From assembly GCA_964369235.1 (NCBI GenBank), contig CAYJEQ010000057.1:1-18016 (forward strand): DNA of 18,016 nucleotides, given 5' to 3'. Positions 6,670-13,392 of the stretch are shown here, piece by piece (positions within the stretch are counted from its first letter, which is position 1; each line of letters begins with the position of its first letter). This DNA comes from CAYJEQ01 sp964369235 (GTDB lineage Bacteria > Bacillota > Clostridia > Oscillospirales > Ruminococcaceae). Below the pieces are notes generated by a model. It made no database searches. It was not told where the DNA came from and worked only from the letters and a program-made list of their open reading frames with translations. A program made the translations under genes and the position numbers.

Positions 6670-8187
6670 ATGGATAAATTAAAATTCTTAGAAACTCAGG
6701 CAATGACTATTATTAAAGATTCTACTTTAACCCATGAGCAGACAATGATGAGACTGTCCAGTCTTGGTATGAATATTCTTGACACACCTAATGTGCCAGA
6801 AGGATATTCCCAGCTTAAGGAAAAGGGTATTCTTTGTGATTTATTTGAAGGCAATGCACCTTATGTGCCAAGATACATCCTACCTGACTATGATGTATTT
6901 ATGAAAAATGGTAGTGAGTTTTTAAGAATGGAAGCTCCTACTAATCTTCTTGACGCAACTTCTGCACTGCTGATACTTTATAAACATGTGCCATCTGTTA
7001 CCCACTTCCCTGTTTACATTGGTAGACTGGATAAACTGCTACAGCCATTTTTAACAGGTGCTGATAACGAAAAACAGATTATTAAAAACTTCCTACTACA
7101 GATAGATAGAACTATTACCGACTCTTTCTGTCATGGTAATATTGGCCCTGAGGACAGCAGAGCAGGTAGACTTATCCTTGAGTGTGAAAGGGAGCTACAA
7201 AACTCCACACCTAACCTAACACTGCTATATGATGAGGATTTAACCTCTGATGAATTTGCTGCTTTCTGTGTAGAGTCTGCACTGGACTGTGCTAAGCCTA
7301 GCTTTGCCCACCATAAAACCTACACTAAGGAGCTAGGGGAAAACTACGGTATCTCCAGCTGTTATAACGGTTTACCTACCTGTGGTGGTGCCTTTACCCT
7401 AACAAGAATGCGCCTGTCAAACATTGCTGAGGACAGTAGTAACCTAGAGGATTTCTTCCAGAATAAACTTCCTTTTGCCATTGATACAATGCTAAAGTTT
7501 ATGGATGTTAAGATTGATTTCTTAGTAAATGAAACCCCATTTTTCCAAACTAACTTCCTAGTTCGTGAAGGTATGCTATCTGCTGATAGATTTAACGGTC
7601 TATTTGGTATGGTTGGCCTTAATGAGTGCGTAAACACCCTAAGAGAAAAGGAAGGTCATGGGGATAAATTCGGCTACTCTAAGGAAGCTGACGCACTGGG
7701 TATCCAGATTATGGACTATATTCAGGATAGAGTAAATAATCACACAAACACCCACTGCCCATACTGGGATAATAAATTTATGCTTCATGCACAGGTGGGA
7801 ACAGATTTAGATGTAAACACCTCACCAGGAACAAGAATTGCCATTGGTGATGAGCCACTGGATCTATATGCCCATATTAGACAGGCAGCACAGTTCCACA
7901 AATACTTCCCATCAGGCACAGGGGATATATTCCCATTTGACTCCACAACAGTAAAAAACCCAGCAAGTATCGTTGATATTATCAAAGGTGCTTTTAAGGT
8001 TGGTATGAGATACTTCTCAACATATACACAGGATAGCGATGTAATTAGAATTACAGGTTATCTGGTTAAGCGTTCTGACATTGAGAAACTTTCCCGTGGG
8101 GAAGCAGTGGTAAATGACACTGTTGTACTGGGAATGGGCAATGTTAACAACAGCAAAACCTACGAGAGAAAAGTTCAGAAAATCTAA
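6670..8187 (+). CDS. yjjI: YjjI-family glycyl-radical enzyme (DUF3029)
   Basis: Oxygen-sensitive enzyme that would carry a stable radical on a glycine and use a cysteine thiyl radical for catalysis. Counting from the ATG at 6670 (505 aa, close to the about 516 aa of E. coli YjjI), the glycine-radical loop RITGYLV lies near the C-terminus with the radical glycine at residue 463. The central part has ISSCYNGLPTCGG with C231 and C238, the best thiyl candidates. This start is preferred over the in-frame ATG at 6658, because AAAAGGA touches that ATG with no spacer, while AAAGGAATGG followed by a spacer and ATG is also the arrangement before the aminopeptidase gene. The activase gene follows 39 bases downstream. 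The reaction catalysed by YjjI is not known to me; it is not a typical pyruvate formate-lyase or class III ribonucleotide reductase. Activation by the divergent Crp/Fnr regulator is likely. Confidence 0.88.
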   Translation: MDKLKFLETQAMTIIKDSTLTHEQTMMRLSSLGMNILDTPNVPEGYSQLKEKGILCDLFEGNAPYVPRYILPDYDVFMKNGSEFLRMEAPTNLLDATSALLILYKHVPSVTHFPVYIGRLDKLLQPFLTGADNEKQIIKNFLLQIDRTITDSFCHGNIGPEDSRAGRLILECERELQNSTPNLTLLYDEDLTSDEFAAFCVESALDCAKPSFAHHKTYTKELGENYGISSCYNGLPTCGGAFTLTRMRLSNIAEDSSNLEDFFQNKLPFAIDTMLKFMDVKIDFLVNETPFFQTNFLVREGMLSADRFNGLFGMVGLNECVNTLREKEGHGDKFGYSKEADALGIQIMDYIQDRVNNHTNTHCPYWDNKFMLHAQVGTDLDVNTSPGTRIAIGDEPLDLYAHIRQAAQFHKYFPSGTGDIFPFDSTTVKNPASIVDIIKGAFKVGMRYFSTYTQDSDVIRITGYLVKRSDIEKLSRGEAVVNDTVVLGMGNVNNSKTYERKVQKI

Positions 8188-8226
8188 GGAATTTCTGATT
8201 TTTCTAAGAAAGGCAAGGCATTAACT

Positions 8227-9066
8227 ATGACCTATGGACTGGTAAATAAGATTATCCCCCACAGTGTAGTAGACGGTGAGGGCAATCGCATGGCAGTGTT
8301 TTTTCAGGGATGTAATTTTAACTGTATCTACTGCCACAACCCAGAAACAATAAATCATTGTAACCACTGTGGCAGTTGTGTAGATGGCTGTCCTGTGGGT
8401 GCTTTATCCCTAGAGGAAGGTAAGGTTATCTGGAATAAGAAAACCTGTGTAGATTGCGACAACTGTGTTAAGGTCTGTCCAAATCTATCCTCACCTAAGA
8501 TTACTAAGTACAGCCCTGAGGAGTTAGCAGAAATCGCCTGTGACCAGATACCCTTTATTAGTGGGGTAACCTGTTCTGGTGGGGAATGCACTTTACAGTG
8601 GCAGTTTATCGCAGAATTTTTTAAACTGGTTAGAGAAAAAGGCCTATCCACACTTATTGACACTAATGGTGGTACCGACCTGTCTAAAATGGGGGAGCTA
8701 CTAGAAGTTTGTGACGGTGCAATGGTGGATATTAAAGCCTTTGACAGCACTGAGCATCAGCAGTTAATCGGTGTAGATAATGACCTTGTAATAAGAAATA
8801 TTATCTACCTAGCATCAATAGGAAAACTTACTGAACTGCGTACAGTATGTTTATCCCATATAGACAATCTAAATACGGTAAAAAGTACACTGGAACTAAT
8901 TAAAGATACTGGAGCACTACAAAACCTTACCTATAAGATTATAGGCTATAGGGATTTTGGGGTACGCCAGCAGTACAAACACCTAAAAGCACCTACTAAT
9001 GATGAGCTGGCTACACTGGTAGAGCTGGTAAAATCCTACGGTGTAAAAAAGGTAGTACTTATTTAG
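8227..9066 (+). CDS. yjjW: YjjW-family glycyl-radical enzyme activase
   Basis: Radical-SAM protein that would abstract hydrogen from G463 of the upstream YjjI protein, using a 4Fe-4S cluster and S-adenosylmethionine. Seen in 279 aa: the radical-SAM cluster motif C29-x3-C33-x2-C36 (QGCNFNCIYCHNP); an inserted ferredoxin-like part with two full CxxCxxCxxxC motifs (C45, C48, C51, C55 and C74, C77, C80, C84) for two extra 4Fe-4S clusters; then TCSGGECTLQ, matching the SAM-binding GGE motif of the family. The insert and the pairing with yjjI identify it as YjjW rather than PflA, which lacks the ferredoxin insert. The ATG stands 12 bases after AAAGG. It is the last gene of the operon and is followed by a strong terminator. 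Confidence 0.92.
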   Translation: MTYGLVNKIIPHSVVDGEGNRMAVFFQGCNFNCIYCHNPETINHCNHCGSCVDGCPVGALSLEEGKVIWNKKTCVDCDNCVKVCPNLSSPKITKYSPEELAEIACDQIPFISGVTCSGGECTLQWQFIAEFFKLVREKGLSTLIDTNGGTDLSKMGELLEVCDGAMVDIKAFDSTEHQQLIGVDNDLVIRNIIYLASIGKLTELRTVCLSHIDNLNTVKSTLELIKDTGALQNLTYKIIGYRDFGVRQQYKHLKAPTNDELATLVELVKSYGVKKVVLI

Positions 9067-9092
9067 ATTGTCACACTTACCTCTTATAATAG

Positions 9093-9135
9093 ATCATAGG
9101 CGATGTGAAGATGATGGCTTCACATCGCCTATGAT
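9093..9135 (+). terminator. Intrinsic terminator of yjjI-yjjW
   Basis: An 18-bp perfect stem, 9093-9110 (ending GGCGATGTGAAG) with 9118-9135 (beginning CTTCACATCGCC), with a 7-base loop, followed by GTTTT. It lies 27 bases after the yjjW stop. Confidence 0.85.
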
Positions 9136-9139
9136 GTTT

Positions 9140-9152
9140 TAGCCACCCACAC
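9140..9152 (+). repeat. Dispersed 13-mer TAGCCACCCACAC, copy 1
   Basis: The same 13 bases occur at 14885-14897 and 17869-17881, always between genes and in the same orientation. Here they follow the terminator T-run directly. The rest of the gap 9067-9507 is AT-rich and holds the terminator, a promoter candidate and a possible leader peptide. Confidence 0.6.
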
Positions 9153-9323
9153 TCTAAGGGTGATTAGTTGTTTTTAATAGATATTATTTGAAAAATCCTA
9201 AGAAATTATAATAAATCATAGCTATTTAATTATATAAAATGCTGTATTTTATGGGATAAACACAACTACTTATGAATATTTATATAAAAATTAAATTAAT
9301 AGCCAATTTATGGCTGATTTTAA

Positions 9324-9353
9324 TTGATTATATAGGCTGTTTTTTGATATAAT
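9324..9353 (+). promoter_or_regulatory. Promoter candidate for the DUF951-prfA group
   Basis: TTGATT (9324-9329), an 18-base spacer and a perfect TATAAT (9348-9353) predict a start near 9360. That leaves a leader of about 148 bases before the DUF951 gene. A second TATAAT at 9466-9471 has no matching -35 box. Confidence 0.55.
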
Positions 9354-9404
9354 AAATAGGTATGGCAAAATGCTTTGTATAAGTAGTGATTGGAGGCAGT
9401 TAGC

Positions 9405-9446
9405 TTGAAAAGGAGTTTCAATTACATGAATTTATTCATGTTCTAG
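9405..9446 (+). CDS. Possible 13-residue leader peptide
   Basis: A 13-codon frame (MKRSFNYMNLFMF) starts with TTG at 9405, preceded by GGAGG (9392-9396) with an 8-base spacer. This is the arrangement used by ppk1, the Sua5 gene and coaE in this window. Its last codons overlap a perfect hairpin, ACATGAAT (9424-9431) with ATTCATGT (9434-9441), followed by a T-rich stretch. It may be a leader peptide that couples ribosome movement to the hairpin upstream of the DUF951 gene. An internal ATG at 9426 has its own AGGAG. It is short enough to be chance. Confidence 0.3.
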   Translation: MKRSFNYMNLFMF

Positions 9447-9507
9447 TTTTCCGTTTTTCAGTCATTATAATACTTACAGGAAACTTTAGGAAAGGAATGA
9501 ACATTTT

Positions 9508-9699
9508 ATGGATGTAAATGTAGGCGATATACTTATTATGAAAAAAAACCATCCCTGTGGTGGCAATGAATTTCTAGTGCTAAGATCGGGAATGGATTTT
9601 CGTATTCGCTGTAATAAATGCAGTCGTGAGATGATGGTTCCAAGGATTAAAGCCGAGAAAAATATCAAATCTGTTATAGCAAAAGATGCTGGTGGCTAG
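9508..9699 (+). CDS. DUF951-family small protein
   Basis: A 63-aa protein with the DUF951 pattern: VGDILIMKKNHPCGGNEFLVLRSGMDFRIRCNKCSREMMVPR. C18 and the CNKC pair (C35, C38) could bind a metal, and the fold is probably a small beta barrel that contacts nucleic acid, but the family's role is not established. The start follows AAAGGAA with normal spacing. In many Bacillota this family lies near core information-processing genes; here it precedes prfA by 70 bases. Recognised with good confidence as a family, with no assigned function. Confidence 0.85.
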   Translation: MDVNVGDILIMKKNHPCGGNEFLVLRSGMDFRIRCNKCSREMMVPRIKAEKNIKSVIAKDAGG

Positions 9700-9769
9700 G
9701 TACAAAGTAGATAAATTATTATAATATAAACCCGTCATGTAATATGGCACCAAGAAAGGTTGGCAAAGA

Positions 9770-10843
9770 ATGTTTGACAAATTAAAAGAAGTTGAGAATC
9801 GTTATGATGCAATTAACGAGGAACTAATGAACCCATCGGTTATTAACGATACCAATCGTTACAAGAACCTAATGAAAGAGTATAAGAACCTAACTCCACT
9901 AGTAGAGAAGTATCGTGAGTATGCACAGGCTAAGAAGGCTATGGAAGAAGCTCGTGAAATGCTGGACGAAGGTGGACTGGATAAAGATTTTAAAGAGATG
10001 GTAGAGGAAGAATATAAGACTAATCAGGGTCTTATTGAGGACTTTGCAGCAGAGCTAAAAATCCTACTACTACCTAAGGATCCTAATGATGACAAGAATA
10101 TCATTGTGGAAATCCGTGGTGGTGCAGGTGGGGACGAGGCTTCCCTATTTGTAAACTCACTATTTCGTATGTATAGCATGTATGCTGAGTCCATGGGCTG
10201 GAAGTCAGAAGTCCTATCCTCTAACCCTACTGAGCTAGGTGGATATAAGGAAATCAGCTTCTCCATTGATGGTGATGGTGCTTACTCCAAGCTAAAGTTT
10301 GAGAGTGGTGTCCATCGTGTACAGCGTGTGCCAGAAACAGAAACACAGGGCAGAATACATACCTCCACAGTAACAGTAGCTGTACTGCCAGAAGCTGAGG
10401 ATGTAGAGGTAGAAATTAACATGACCGACCTAAAGATTGACACCTACCGTGCAGGTGGTGCTGGTGGTCAGCATGTAAATAAAACCGAGTCTGCAATTCG
10501 TATTACCCATATTCCATCTGGAACTGTGGTAGAGTGCCAGGACGAGCGTAGCCAGCATAAGAACAAGGATAAGGCTATGAAAATTCTTCGTTCAAGAATT
10601 TACGAGAACAAGATGAGAGAGCAGAACGAAAAAATCGCTTCTGAGAGAAAGCTACAGGTAGGTACAGGGGATCGTTCCGAGCGTATTAGAACCTACAACT
10701 ACCCACAGGGACGAGTAACTGATCACCGTATCGGTCTTACACTGTATAAGCTAGAGCAGGTGCTAAATGGTTCTCTAACAGAAATGGTAGATGCGTTAAA
10801 TACATTTGATCAGGCAGAGAAACTTCAGAGCAGCGAGAACTAA
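9770..10843 (+). CDS. prfA: Peptide chain release factor 1
   Basis: Recognises UAA and UAG stop codons and triggers release of the finished protein from the ribosome. The 357-aa length is normal. Seen: the N-terminal helical domain (1-100), GGAGGDEA at 117-124, the stop-codon reading motif PET at 188-190 in RVPETETQGRIHTST (the PxT of RF1, as opposed to SPF of RF2), and the catalytic GGQ at 232-234 in AGGAGGQHVNKTESA. Q234 is the usual target of the methylase PrmC, but no prmC gene adjoins it here. It overlaps the next gene's upstream ATG by one base (TAATG), so the next gene is translationally close. Confidence 0.98.
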   Translation: MFDKLKEVENRYDAINEELMNPSVINDTNRYKNLMKEYKNLTPLVEKYREYAQAKKAMEEAREMLDEGGLDKDFKEMVEEEYKTNQGLIEDFAAELKILLLPKDPNDDKNIIVEIRGGAGGDEASLFVNSLFRMYSMYAESMGWKSEVLSSNPTELGGYKEISFSIDGDGAYSKLKFESGVHRVQRVPETETQGRIHTSTVTVAVLPEAEDVEVEINMTDLKIDTYRAGGAGGQHVNKTESAIRITHIPSGTVVECQDERSQHKNKDKAMKILRSRIYENKMREQNEKIASERKLQVGTGDRSERIRTYNYPQGRVTDHRIGLTLYKLEQVLNGSLTEMVDALNTFDQAEKLQSSEN

Positions 10844-10857
10844 TGGAGGTATCTTCA

Positions 10858-11907
10858 TTGTTAGATAGAGAAACCAAGGTAGTAATCCCCAGTGTTACTG
10901 GAGAGGGCTACCATATCCCACAACAGGTAATAGACTGCTTAAAAGATGGTGGCACTGCTATAATCCCTACAGAAACCGTCTATGGGCTTTCTGCCAATGG
11001 GCTAAGCAGTAAGGCAGTTACCAGTATATTTACAGCTAAGGGCAGACCATCGGATAATCCATTAATACTCCACATCTCCTCACTGGATATGTGGGAAACC
11101 TTAGTGGAAGAAATCCCAGATAAGGCACTAAAATTAGCAAAGCATTTCTGGCCTGGCCCTCTTACAATTATACTAAAGAAATCCCCTTTAGTCCCAATGG
11201 AAACCTCTGGGGGACTGGATACTGTAGCTGTGCGAATGCCTTCCCACCCAGTGGCACTATCAGTGATTAAGTCCTGTGGCTTACCACTGGCAGCACCTTC
11301 GGCAAATATATCTGGTAAGCCTAGCCCTACTAGGCTAGACCACTGCACCAAGGATATGATGGGCAGAGTTGATTATATTATAGATGGTGGCAGTTGTGAT
11401 TTTGGCGTGGAGTCCACTGTTATTAATATGGTGGGAGATACCCCTATTATCCTTCGTCCTGGTGCTATTACTGGTGAGGAAATATCCCAGTTACTAGGTT
11501 GTCAGGTCATGGTAGATAATGCTGTAACAGCACCACTATCACAGGACACAGCCCCTAGCTCCCCAGGGATGAAATACACCCACTATTCCCCTAAAGCACA
11601 GGTTATACTAGTAGATGGTAGTCTAGCTAGTTTTATAGATTATGTTAAGGATAATAATGCCACAGGGGTATATGCACTGGTTTTTGATGGGGAGGAGGAG
11701 CTTATGGACTGCCCTACAGCAAGCTATGGCAGTGCAGTAGATTCCCTTAGCCAAGCAAAACTACTTTTTGACGCACTGCGTAGCTTAGACCGAGATGAGG
11801 TTAACACTATATATGTCCGTTGCCCTTCCAAAGAAGGCGTGGGACTAGCAGTGTATAATCGACTTATCCGAGCAGCAGGATTTAAAACAATAGACCTAAA
11901 TAATTAG
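10858..11907 (+). CDS. ywlC: Threonylcarbamoyl-AMP synthase, Sua5/YwlC type
   Basis: Makes threonylcarbamoyl-AMP from threonine, bicarbonate and ATP, the first step of the t6A modification of ANN-reading tRNAs. Seen: an N-terminal YrdC domain (about residues 15-200) with IPTETVYGLSANG, FTAKGRPSDNPLILH and APSANISGKPSPT; a linker with SPGMKYTHYSPKA; and a C-terminal Sua5 domain, making it the long two-domain form. I place the start at TTG 10858 (349 aa), because GGAGG at 10845-10849 stands 8 bases ahead, as for the other TTG starts here; the in-frame ATG at 10843, overlapping the prfA stop, lacks a good site and would add 5 residues. In operon with prfA. Confidence 0.93.
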   Translation: MLDRETKVVIPSVTGEGYHIPQQVIDCLKDGGTAIIPTETVYGLSANGLSSKAVTSIFTAKGRPSDNPLILHISSLDMWETLVEEIPDKALKLAKHFWPGPLTIILKKSPLVPMETSGGLDTVAVRMPSHPVALSVIKSCGLPLAAPSANISGKPSPTRLDHCTKDMMGRVDYIIDGGSCDFGVESTVINMVGDTPIILRPGAITGEEISQLLGCQVMVDNAVTAPLSQDTAPSSPGMKYTHYSPKAQVILVDGSLASFIDYVKDNNATGVYALVFDGEEELMDCPTASYGSAVDSLSQAKLLFDALRSLDRDEVNTIYVRCPSKEGVGLAVYNRLIRAAGFKTIDLNN

Positions 11908-12028
11908 ATAAAAGTGAGTATGCTTATATTTTGCACCAACTAATGTAATAGGGTTTATTCGCTTTTTACTATGATTTTTCACTCCATGTATGGTACATGG
12001 CTATATAATTTGTTTGGAGGGATGAAAT

Positions 12029-12631
12029 TTGAACAGCTTTATACTTGGTTTAACAGGACAAACAGGAGCTGGTAAAAGTACCGTAGCAAGGTTTTTTAAG
12101 GAAAATAACATCCCAATAATAGATGCAGATCAGATTGCACACAGCGTTATAAATGACGAGAAACAGTGCCTTGCAGATATTGTTTTGGAGTATGGAATAT
12201 TCGTACTTTATGCCAACGGCACCCTTAATCGTAAAAAACTAGCAAAAATCGTATTTTCCGATAAGGATAAATTAAAACGCCTTAACCAGATTACCTTCCC
12301 CTACATAATTGCAAAGATTAAAAGCACCATTGACCAGCACAAGAAAAGCGGCGAAAGTCTAGTTGTACTAGACGCCCCTCTTATGTATGAAAGTGGCGCT
12401 GACAAACTTTGTTCCACTGTGATTGCAGTAATTGCTGATGCGGATATTCGCATGAACAGAATACTTATCAGAGATAGGTTAACCGACGACGAAGCAAGAA
12501 ATCGCATTAACAGTCAACATCAGGACGATTTCTACCGTAGCAGGGCTGACCATATACTTATAAATGATGGCAGTATTAAGGAATTAGCAGTAAGTCTTAA
12601 TAACTTGCTGTCTAGCTTGGAGATGGAATGA
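12029..12631 (+). CDS. coaE: Dephospho-CoA kinase, TTG start
   Basis: Last step of coenzyme A synthesis: ATP-dependent phosphorylation of the 3' hydroxyl of dephospho-CoA. The 200-aa protein begins with the P-loop GLTGQTGAGKST (residues 7-18), followed by IIDADQIAH, where the aspartates are typical of CoaE. VVLDAPLMYESG and the R-rich lid (RMNRILIRDRLTDDEARNRI) follow. The start is TTG at 12029 with GGAGG at 12016-12020 and an 8-base spacer. The stop TGA overlaps the ATG of the next gene (ATGA), so the two are translated together. A 121-base gap separates it from the Sua5 gene and holds a 7-bp palindrome at 11984-12000 (CCATGTA/TACATGG). Confidence 0.95.
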   Translation: MNSFILGLTGQTGAGKSTVARFFKENNIPIIDADQIAHSVINDEKQCLADIVLEYGIFVLYANGTLNRKKLAKIVFSDKDKLKRLNQITFPYIIAKIKSTIDQHKKSGESLVVLDAPLMYESGADKLCSTVIAVIADADIRMNRILIRDRLTDDEARNRINSQHQDDFYRSRADHILINDGSIKELAVSLNNLLSSLEME

Positions 12632-13218
12632 TAACTGGTAAAAAACCTAAAAGAAAGAAACTTAACCCCTTTGCTGTAATACTCTCCCTAGTGCTAATTA
12701 CCACCTTAGGTATTGGCTGTGGGTACCAGCTAGTAAGCACCCTGTATCCCATAGCCTACAAAGAGGAGATTATATCAGCCAGCCACCGTTATGACCTACC
12801 ACCACAGCTACTATTTGCCTTAATTAATGCAGAAAGTAGTTTTAATCCAGAGGCAGTATCCCCAGCTGGGGCAAGAGGACTTACTCAGATTACCTCCGAT
12901 ACCTTTGACTGGATAAAGTGGCGTAAGGGAGATAATAGTGACACTGACTATGATGATATATTCACCCCAGAAATAGCTATAGACTATGGGGCTTATCTAT
13001 TGTCTTTACACCTAGAGGAGTTTGGCAGTATAGAAAAGGCGCTTATTGCCTATAATGCAGGCAGAGGCACCCTACTATCATGGTTAGAGGATGATGAGTA
13101 TTCACAGGAGATAGATGGTGTATCTATAATACACACCATACCCTATAAAGAAACAGCAAACTATGTTGATAAAATTCTAGATTCCATGGAGATATATAAT
13201 TTTCTATATGGGGTTTAG
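12628..13218 (+). CDS. Slt-type lytic transglycosylase, membrane-anchored
   Basis: Would cleave the MurNAc-GlcNAc bond of peptidoglycan outside the membrane, forming 1,6-anhydro ends. In 196 aa: a basic N-terminus (KKPKRKKL), one membrane helix at about 14-36 that looks like an uncleaved anchor, then the SLT domain: HRYDLPPQLLFALINAESSFNPEAVSPAGARGLTQI, with E69 as the expected catalytic acid, and ALIAYNAGRG (AYNAG at 141-145), a second hallmark. The C-terminal YKETANYVDKIL also fits the family. The start overlaps the coaE stop by 4 bases. The pairing of coaE with a transglycosylase is probably only operon sharing. Confidence 0.92.
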   Translation: MITGKKPKRKKLNPFAVILSLVLITTLGIGCGYQLVSTLYPIAYKEEIISASHRYDLPPQLLFALINAESSFNPEAVSPAGARGLTQITSDTFDWIKWRKGDNSDTDYDDIFTPEIAIDYGAYLLSLHLEEFGSIEKALIAYNAGRGTLLSWLEDDEYSQEIDGVSIIHTIPYKETANYVDKILDSMEIYNFLYGV

Positions 13219-13302
13219 CTTTATAAATAATAAATAAGTGATGAAAAGATGTTTAGTTTGGAACAAAGCTTCAAATGTGGATTTATTCATGTGGGAGTTA
13301 TT

Positions 13303-13363
13303 GTGATTTTCGGAAGGTATCCAACCGAAAATTTGCCATCAGAAAAACTGCTGACAAAATCAC
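13303..13363 (+). promoter_or_regulatory. Competing hairpins in the aminopeptidase leader
   Basis: ATTTTCGG (13306-13313) pairs with CCGAAAAT (13325-13332). The overlapping GTGATTTT (13303-13310) can instead pair with AAAATCAC (13356-13363), just ahead of the ribosome-binding site. The two structures exclude each other, as in attenuator or riboswitch leaders, but I recognise no known riboswitch class. Confidence 0.3.
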
Positions 13364-13392
13364 ACAAACATCAAGAAAGGAATGGTATTTTT

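Noticed and set aside
9466..9471. Perfect TATAAT as main promoter of the DUF951 gene
   Set aside because: No acceptable -35 box or extended -10 upstream; the TTGATT-18-TATAAT at 9324-9353 is better, though the choice remains open.
13249..13392. N-terminal extension of the aminopeptidase frame to an ATG at 13249
   Set aside because: No ribosome-binding site stands before it, the 48 extra residues do not fit the M18 family, and AAAGGAATGG directly precedes the ATG at 13393.
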